DNA of 64,000 bases from Tritrichomonas foetus. Its lineage: Eukaryota; Parabasalia; Tritrichomonadida; Tritrichomonadidae. The stretch is from NCBI GenBank assembly GCA_001839685.1, contig MLAK01000960.1, positions 30,904 to 94,903 on the forward strand, in the 5' to 3' direction. Under the pieces are notes generated by a model that was not told where the DNA came from, ran no database searches, and worked only from the letters and a program-made list of their open reading frames with translations. A program made the translations under genes and the position numbers. How positions within the stretch are numbered: the stretch's first letter is position 1; each line of letters begins with the position of its first letter. Of this stretch, positions 59,117-64,000 are shown in pieces.

Positions 59117-60211
59117 ATGATGAACAACAAACTTACACGCGTCGGAAGTATTCCACTATTTAGTGGCCGGCAGACACTCGACATTCATTACACTAAGAAG
59201 AAAACCATGAAAAAAGTCAATCAATACTATCTCCTGAAATCTATTGGAGAAGGCTCCTTTGCAAAGGTTTTCTTGGGCTACGAAAAAATCAATAAAGATA
59301 ATGAAGAGTATGGTGAATATTATGCATTAAAAAAAGTGCTCCTTTCGACACTTTCAAAATCTATTACAGGAATTTCGCAATTGGAGCAAGAAGTCGAAAT
59401 AATGAGAAAATTAAAACACCCCAATATTATCAGCATGAAGGAGGTCATTCACGTGCCACATCAAACAGCTGTTTATATGGTTCTTCAATATGCCGATTGC
59501 GGTTCGCTCGATGATTTATTAAAAATGGGAGAAAACTTTTCTGATGAACAGATTCGATACATGTTTAAACAAATTGTCGATGGCGTGAATTATTTGCATG
59601 AAAATCAACTCGTTCATCAAGACTTAAAACCAGCCAATATCATGCTCGATTCAAGTGGAGCTGTTCTTATTTCCGATTTTAGTGTTGGACACAGTTTTCA
59701 AAATGCCGCGGTTTATGTCGGATCACCAGCATTTCAAGCACCTGAAGTTATTGGTGCAGACGATGAAGATTTCGGCGAATATGAACCAGGAAAAGAAGAT
59801 ATTTGGTCCCTTGGCGTGACTTTGTATTTAATGGTTTATGGTGAACTTCCCTTCCCTGGTGAAACAAGCTTTGAAATTTTTACATCAATCAAAAATGCAG
59901 TTTTTGAGCGACCAATTATAGATAACGATGACGGATTTTGGGACCTTCTTCAAGGCATGCTAACCTACAACCAACACGACAGATTCGATATCAAGCAAGT
60001 CCTCCAAAGCAAATATGTCGCTGAAGCTCAATATGTTGATCTTGAACTCGCATCGAAAGCGAAACCAAAGCCGGTTTTCGATCCCAAAGTAAAAGCGGTT
60101 GAAGTCAAGGGCAGAGTATGTCATGATGGCTACTGTTTCACGAAATCAGATAAATCATATCACACAATGCTGACATCACAATCATTGCCATTTAGGTCAC
60201 CATTCGGATGA
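59117..60211 (+). CDS. LKB1/CaMKK-like Ser/Thr kinase with altered HRD and DFG
   Basis: 364 residues. The kinase domain (about 37-310) has the glycine loop GEGSFAKV, Lys72, a catalytic loop HQDLKPAN (167-174) with Gln in place of Arg, and DFS (187-189) in place of DFG. The activation segment YVGSPAFQAPEV and EDIWSLGVTLYLMVYGELPF closely follow LKB1/CaMKK kinases, in which HKD and DLG variants are normal, so activity is likely retained. The C-terminal tail (310-364) has no known domain. In other eukaryotes these kinases activate AMPK-type kinases at the loop Thr; the AMPK-like kinase encoded at 36340-38065 would be a natural substrate. The start is the first of two ATGs, at 59117. Confidence 0.8.
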   Translation: MMNNKLTRVGSIPLFSGRQTLDIHYTKKKTMKKVNQYYLLKSIGEGSFAKVFLGYEKINKDNEEYGEYYALKKVLLSTLSKSITGISQLEQEVEIMRKLKHPNIISMKEVIHVPHQTAVYMVLQYADCGSLDDLLKMGENFSDEQIRYMFKQIVDGVNYLHENQLVHQDLKPANIMLDSSGAVLISDFSVGHSFQNAAVYVGSPAFQAPEVIGADDEDFGEYEPGKEDIWSLGVTLYLMVYGELPFPGETSFEIFTSIKNAVFERPIIDNDDGFWDLLQGMLTYNQHDRFDIKQVLQSKYVAEAQYVDLELASKAKPKPVFDPKVKAVEVKGRVCHDGYCFTKSDKSYHTMLTSQSLPFRSPFG

Positions 60212-60519
60212 AAATGAAAGAAGTAATATCTTTACTTCTTTTCTCGATATATATATATTTTGTAAAAAGCGATATTTACTTCTTTTCTAGATATATTTAT
60301 ATTTCCTTGATGACTCTTTCTTTTTTTTTATCACTTCCATATCACTAAATCAATTAATACCAAATTATACATTCTCAGCAGGCAAGAGATAGCTTTCTGT
60401 TTTGTTATTGATGAATGGAAAGTGAATATTAATCGTTAATGATATATCAGTTAACTAATGTGACGATTTACGATATACTGTGAATTTAAGGTCAAATAAT
60501 TTTAATAAACGGAACCAAA
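60212..60519. other. Spacer with AAGGTCAAA element
   Basis: 308 nt. Two near-identical TTACTTCTTTTCT-(C/A)GATATAT segments lie at about 60231 and 60269. The element is at 60488-60496. Confidence 0.6.
60488..60496 (+). promoter_or_regulatory. AAGGTCAAA element
   Basis: It lies 31 nt before the ATG at 60520. Confidence 0.45.
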
Positions 60520-60972
60520 ATGTCTTCCCGATTAAGACTACCGCGTTGCAGAAAATTTCCTCCTCGAATTTCACAAGAGGACTTGAAAGCACAAACTACA
60601 GAAGTGATGAAAGAGAAAGGTGCAAATTATCATTTCCAAGCGCAGTTTTATGAGGCGACAAGTCACGAGGTCGTCGGTTCGAAGAACCCCAAGTTCTGCA
60701 CCCTCCAGCCAAATCCAAAAATCCGTGAATCAGACGAGGCTTGGTGCCAAGCATATGATTTTATCCACGATTTTCTTGTTAAAAACGAGATGAATTTAAC
60801 TCTATCGTCAATGAATGTCGAATTTGGAAAGAAAAAACCAAAATTTGTCGATACTTTCGATAATAACGATCGCGATCAATATTTCACCGATCTGGTTGAA
60901 CAATCTAAAATAATGGCTACATTTAAAACTAATGTTGAAGAGTTTGCAGAACGTGAGGGCTTTAATAAGTAA
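60520..60972 (+). CDS. Small conserved-looking protein of unknown function
   Basis: 150 residues, mixed alpha/beta, no membrane helix and no signal peptide. The N-terminus is basic (SSRLRLPRCRKFPPR). Its middle has ...GANYHFQAQFYEATSHEVV... and ...AWCQAYDFIHDFLVKNEM.... I do not recognise a family. Its base composition is less AT-biased than neighbouring spacers and it has a promoter element, so I take it as real. Convergent and divergent neighbours give no functional hint. Confidence 0.75.
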   Translation: MSSRLRLPRCRKFPPRISQEDLKAQTTEVMKEKGANYHFQAQFYEATSHEVVGSKNPKFCTLQPNPKIRESDEAWCQAYDFIHDFLVKNEMNLTLSSMNVEFGKKKPKFVDTFDNNDRDQYFTDLVEQSKIMATFKTNVEEFAEREGFNK

Positions 60973-61209
60973 TTTTTTTTTTATCATTAAAATAACAAAA
61001 ATATTAATCCAAATATTATTTTTTCCCTATGTAAATGATTTACTGTAAATCTTCTATTTATACGAAAAGAATTATTTTTTTTACAGTTCGATGATCATTT
61101 TGTGGATGGACAAAAATATGCCAATCAGTCCACTTTTTGACCTTCTCTTATGAATTATTTCACCATTTGAACAATCATTTTTCGTCATTATTTTCTTTCC
61201 CAATTATTC

Positions 61210-61800
61210 ATGTCAATGTGCGAACCAAATGAACGAAACTATAAAGTATGCTTCCTTGGACCGACAGCTGTTGGTAAAACTTCAATTATTCATTCTTATC
61301 TCAATCAGGAATTATCATCGATCGATCCGACAATTGCTGCAATTTCGAACGAGATTTCAATTGCTTTCGATATGAATATTATCAAACTCTCAATTTCAGA
61401 CACGGCTGGCCAGGAGGCGTTTCGATCGATTACTCCGATATATTATCGCAACGCAGATTGCATCGTTTTCGTTTTCGATGTAACCGAACGACAATCTTTA
61501 ACTGATCTTAAACGGTATATTCAGGAAGTCAAAGATAACATGAGAATGCCAATGACTGTTCTTGTCGCAAATAAAATTGATTTAACGGATGGAAGGGTCG
61601 TTTCACAAGAGAAAATTAAAAAAATCAAAGAAAAATATGAGATGACCTACTTCATAGAAACATCAGCCATAACAAAATCGAATATTAATGAATTATTTGA
61701 ATTAATTGCTGGATATTTCGCAGAGGAATCATATCATAAAGTTGATTCTGGAATTTCTATTGATATAGAACAAAAGCAGGCATCTTCATCTTGTTGCTAG
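61210..61800 (+). CDS. Rab-family small GTPase
   Basis: 196 residues. G1 is GPTAVGKTS, G3 is DTAGQEAFRS, G4 is NKID (in VANKIDLTD) and G5 is ETSA. The switch I region (SSIDPTIAAISNEIS) is atypical, with DPTI where Rabs have PTIG(V/A). The effector-region motif YYRNADC and the C-terminal SSSCC double-cysteine geranylgeranylation site place it with Rabs. The P-loop Ala-Val variation is within the range of Rab6/Rab5-like proteins. A role in vesicle traffic is expected, but the compartment is not readable. GACC at 61139-61142 belongs to a GGTCAAAAA in the opposite orientation 70 nt upstream. Confidence 0.85.
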   Translation: MSMCEPNERNYKVCFLGPTAVGKTSIIHSYLNQELSSIDPTIAAISNEISIAFDMNIIKLSISDTAGQEAFRSITPIYYRNADCIVFVFDVTERQSLTDLKRYIQEVKDNMRMPMTVLVANKIDLTDGRVVSQEKIKKIKEKYEMTYFIETSAITKSNINELFELIAGYFAEESYHKVDSGISIDIEQKQASSSCC

Positions 61801-62151
61801 ATTTCATGTTTACTAAATATTTTTTTTTTATCAAATTTATTATTTTTATATCATTTAGATTGTGTATTAAACTATACTCATTACATTTGTCATATGATAA
61901 AAGGTATATTTTCAAGAAAATCGAAGAAATATTGCAATTAAATAAATATGTTTCTATAAAAAATTCAGAACTTATATAGCCATAACCCTTAATTTTTGAA
62001 TAACTATCTTCCGAAAAAGTTGATGACGATTCTTCAATCATTGATGAAGGATTAAAATTTGTGAGATTGAGTTATTACGATACAATTTTTCAAAAGTCTT
62101 CTGGTCGAATTCGTCTCTGAAAGAAAAAATTGATGAATTCAAAAATCGATA
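61801..62151. other. Spacer between two Rab genes
   Basis: 351 nt, AT-rich, no gene. A 94-codon minus frame overlapping the first Rab's end is a shadow. The tandem order of two Rab genes suggests an old duplication, though the proteins differ considerably. Confidence 0.5.
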
Positions 62152-62791
62152 ATGAATGATTCGTTCGACTCTCTCTACAGTAATTTTTGATTTCTAACTT
62201 CCAGAAGTTTTGATTATTGGTGATTCCTGTGTTGGAAAAAGTTGCTTACTTATTCAATTTGCCGATCAGACTTTCAGCGAAAATTATGTCTCTACCATCG
62301 GAGTCGATTTCAAAATTCGAACGCTTGAAATCGACAGTCGTTCAATTAAGCTACAAATATGGGATACAGCCGGCCAAGAACGCTTCCACTCAATCACATC
62401 AAATTATTATAATGGATCGCATGCAATCGCTATAGTTTATGACGTAACAAACCGAGAAAGTTTCGACAATGTTAGCAAGTGGATCTCTGACGTGAATAAC
62501 CTCGCCAACGAACACGTGTGCAAGATGCTCATTGGCAATAAAGTTGATCTTGAAGAAAAACGTGTTGTTAGTTTTGAAGAAGGTCAAAAAATGGCAGATT
62601 CGCTCGGTATTCCATTTTTGGAAACTTCAGCCAAATCCACAAAAAACGTAAACGAAATGTTCACTCAAATGTGCTACGCCATCGCCAAGCGACAGGAAAG
62701 CATTCCACGCCAGTCTACCAAAAAGAACGTACCAATGCCCAAAATCAATGGAACGTCAATCAACAACAACAATAATCAATGTTCTTGCTAA
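62152..62791 (+). CDS. Rab1/Ypt1-like small GTPase, two exons (25-nt intron)
   Basis: Exon 1 is 62152-62179 and exon 2 is 62205-62791; the product is 204 residues. The N-terminus [20 protein letters not shown] is restored only by splicing out 25 nt (62180-62204). G1 is GDSCVGKS, the effector loop is ...[13 protein letters not shown]..., G3 is [10 protein letters not shown]4 is GNKVDL and G5 is ETSAK. The C-terminal CSC prenylation site follows an Asn-rich linker. The effector loop IGVDFKIRT and [13 protein letters not shown] match Rab1/Rab8-type proteins, which act in ER-Golgi or secretory traffic. Without the intron the frame has no ATG in place, only TTG at 62210. Confidence 0.9.
62180..62204 (+). 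other. Spliceosomal intron, 25 nt
   Basis: It begins GTAATTTTTG and ends CTAACTTCCAG. The branch-like CTAAC sits directly before the AG, as in trichomonad introns. It lies after the first base of a codon (phase 1). Splicing makes the Lys codon AAA and gives the standard Rab N-terminus. Confidence 0.85.
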
Positions 62792-63191
62792 ATTAATATA
62801 AAATATTGTAATTTCTGATGTGAGTCTTTTTTTATCATTCATTTAAATTAGTTCTATGATGATTTAAATTGGTTTTATGATGATTTAAGTTGGTTTTATG
62901 ATGATTTAAATTGGTTTTATGATGATTTAAATTGGTTTTATGATTATTTAAATTAGTTTTATGATTATTTAAGTTGGTTTTATGATTATTTAAGTTGGTT
63001 TTATGATTATTTAAGTTGGTTTTATGATAATCTAAATTGGTTTTATGAAAGATTAATATAGTCAACAATAAAGAGCAGAGATATTTCTAAAATAAGAGAA
63101 ATAACAAACATTGAAATCCTAGCAAAAGGAAAAGTTAATAACTAACAAAAATTTACAAGTTACAAATCTGATATGATTAGTTTCAAACACA
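62792..63191. other. Convergent spacer with minisatellite
   Basis: 400 nt between the Rab1-like gene and the NPF gene. It consists largely of a 21-bp tandem array (62840-63055) and AT-rich sequence. Confidence 0.7.
62840..63055. repeat. 21-bp minisatellite, about 10 units
   Basis: Units of the form TTGGTTTTATGATGATTTAAA with small differences (ATGATG vs ATGATT; AAATT vs AAGTT). Variants are grouped: the ATGATG units are at the left and the ATGATT units at the right. On the minus strand it encodes HKTNLN repeats, but only as a chance frame. Confidence 0.9.
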
Positions 63192-64000
63192 TCACACAGC
63201 TAATTCTTCTATGCTGCACATTGCTGCATCCTGAATTCCCAAGAATTCATGAATTGTTGATAGTGAATTATCTTGTAAATTTGTTTTACAGTAAGCAGCA
63301 AGAATTGCAACTGCTTGCGATTGTTCAAATGGAACGAATTGTGGAGGAGGAGGCAATTTCATTTCATACTGCGCTGATGATGTTGATTCTTCAGGTGGTT
63401 CTAGTTCACCAAATGCTTCATCGAGTGGCGTTTTTTGTCTTGGTGGAAATGGCCCTTCTTTTATGTCCTTTGCTGCAAAACTTGCGTATAAATCATTATC
63501 TTCAGGAACTTCAACAAATTGACTTCCAATTTTAACGCGAATTATCGATTCATGCCTTGCTGCTGGCGAATTTTCAACAACTTCTTGAAGTTGTGAAGGA
63601 AGAGCTCGCGGTTCAATGTAGGGTGATGCAGTTTCAACAATTTTAGAAAATGGATCAGACGGAGATGATCGAATTCTTCTTGGTGTTGATGGTGTTGAGT
63701 TTGAAACAACTTCATCTTCATTGGATTTTCTATGTTTTCCAATAACATCTTTGGCATCATCTTCACTTTCAGGATTATCTATTGAAGATTGTTTATCGAA
63801 AGGATTTTGAACTGGCTGTGGAAATGATCCATTTTCTGAGGGAGGAGGAGTAAATGTGAATGAAAATGGGTTAGAACTTGAATTATTTGGCTGCTGTTGA
63901 TTCAATTCATTTTCTTGTTTCGGCTGTTGGCTTGGTTCTGGTGGCGGCGGGAAAGTGAACGAAAATGGGTTTTGGTTTCCACTTTGCTGAGCATGTGCTT
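63192..64000 (-). CDS. NPF/DPF-motif protein, endocytic adaptor-like (5' end outside window)
   Basis: The reading frame is open through 63905 (a TTG, not a start) to the right edge and has no ATG there, so the gene begins beyond the window. About 270 residues are seen. The N-terminal visible part repeats NPFSFTF-PPP twice, plus QNPFDKQS; later there is SDPFSKIVE. NPF motifs bind EH domains and DPF motifs bind AP-2 appendage domains, so an endocytic adaptor role is plausible. A poly-basic KHRKS...PRRIRSS region and a short conserved-looking C-terminus (...FEQSQAVAILAAYCKTN..., ...IHEFLGIQDAAMCSIEEL) follow. No ENTH/ANTH domain is visible in this part. Confidence 0.6.
   Translation of the reverse strand, partial: AHAQQSGNQNPFSFTFPPPPEPSQQPKQENELNQQQPNNSSSNPFSFTFTPPPSENGSFPQPVQNPFDKQSSIDNPESEDDAKDVIGKHRKSNEDEVVSNSTPSTPRRIRSSPSDPFSKIVETASPYIEPRALPSQLQEVVENSPAARHESIIRVKIGSQFVEVPEDNDLYASFAAKDIKEGPFPPRQKTPLDEAFGELEPPEESTSSAQYEMKLPPPPQFVPFEQSQAVAILAAYCKTNLQDNSLSTIHEFLGIQDAAMCSIEELAV

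Noticed and set aside
61757..62041. 94-codon minus frame between the Rab genes
   Set aside because: Overlaps the Rab gene end and has low-complexity Ile/Ser/Lys composition.
62835..63068. 77-codon minus frame with HKTNLN repeats
   Set aside because: It is the 21-bp minisatellite read in its only open frame; no promoter and no conserved flanks.
1..64000. tRNA, rRNA and snRNA genes
   Set aside because: I scanned the spacers by eye for tRNA-like arms and rRNA-like GC-richer blocks and saw none; a covariance-model search would be needed to exclude small RNAs.

Overview
The window looks like the nuclear genome of a trichomonad (Parabasalia), most probably Tritrichomonas foetus or a close relative. 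The DNA is strongly AT-rich, and nearly all genes are single open frames on both strands with short AT-rich spacers. The gene families fit: a receptor-like class III cyclase with many membrane segments, BEACH, Rab, MATE, Myb R2R3, MGRN-type RING, FERM/talin-like and BTB-coiled-coil proteins. The two clear introns carry the trichomonad 3' splice signature (CTAAC a few bases before AG), and many stop codons overlap TAAA, the reported trichomonad poly(A) signal. The species name is inferred; nothing in the window proves it.

Layout. 1-1676: gene-poor, with a 21-bp inverted repeat and a coding relic. 1677-10503: SMARCAL1-like helicase, Myb R2R3 factor, internally deleted MATE transporter, FHA-RING protein, RD/NY-rich protein and ubiquitin-like-domain protein. 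11370-26523: FERM/talin-like protein, single-pass membrane protein, MGRN-type E3 and a giant ubiquitin protease. 26826-31643: one large adenylyl cyclase gene cut by an in-frame TAA. 31644-33129: long spacer with a 103-bp MITE. 33130-45553: BTB-coiled-coil protein, GT-C-like membrane enzyme, intron-containing AMPK-like kinase, type I surface protein, membrane-anchored FG-repeat protein (broken by a sequencing-adapter remnant), ankyrin-RING protein and divergent bromodomain protein. 45791-55978: one giant BEACH gene on the minus strand, broken by a 2.8-kb TA-flanked DDE transposon and by a frameshift in an A7 run. 56205-64000: adenylosuccinate lyase, LKB1-like kinase, small unknown protein, two Rab GTPases (one with a 25-nt intron), a 21-bp minisatellite and the 3' part of an NPF-motif protein running off the window.

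Shared themes are membrane traffic (Rabs, BEACH, NPF protein), ubiquitin (USP, MGRN, FHA-RING, ankyrin-RING, Ubl protein), signalling (cyclase; an LKB1-like kinase and an AMPK-like kinase whose activation loop it could phosphorylate) and cell surface. No operons are expected. A recurrent AGGTCAAA element lies tens of bases upstream of several start codons, including that of the transposase.

The most notable observations are the transposon in the BEACH gene whose empty site would be in frame, the 25-nt intron, the AGGTCAAA element, the FG-repeat protein with an N-terminal membrane anchor, and the Nextera adapter remnant that falsely splits it.
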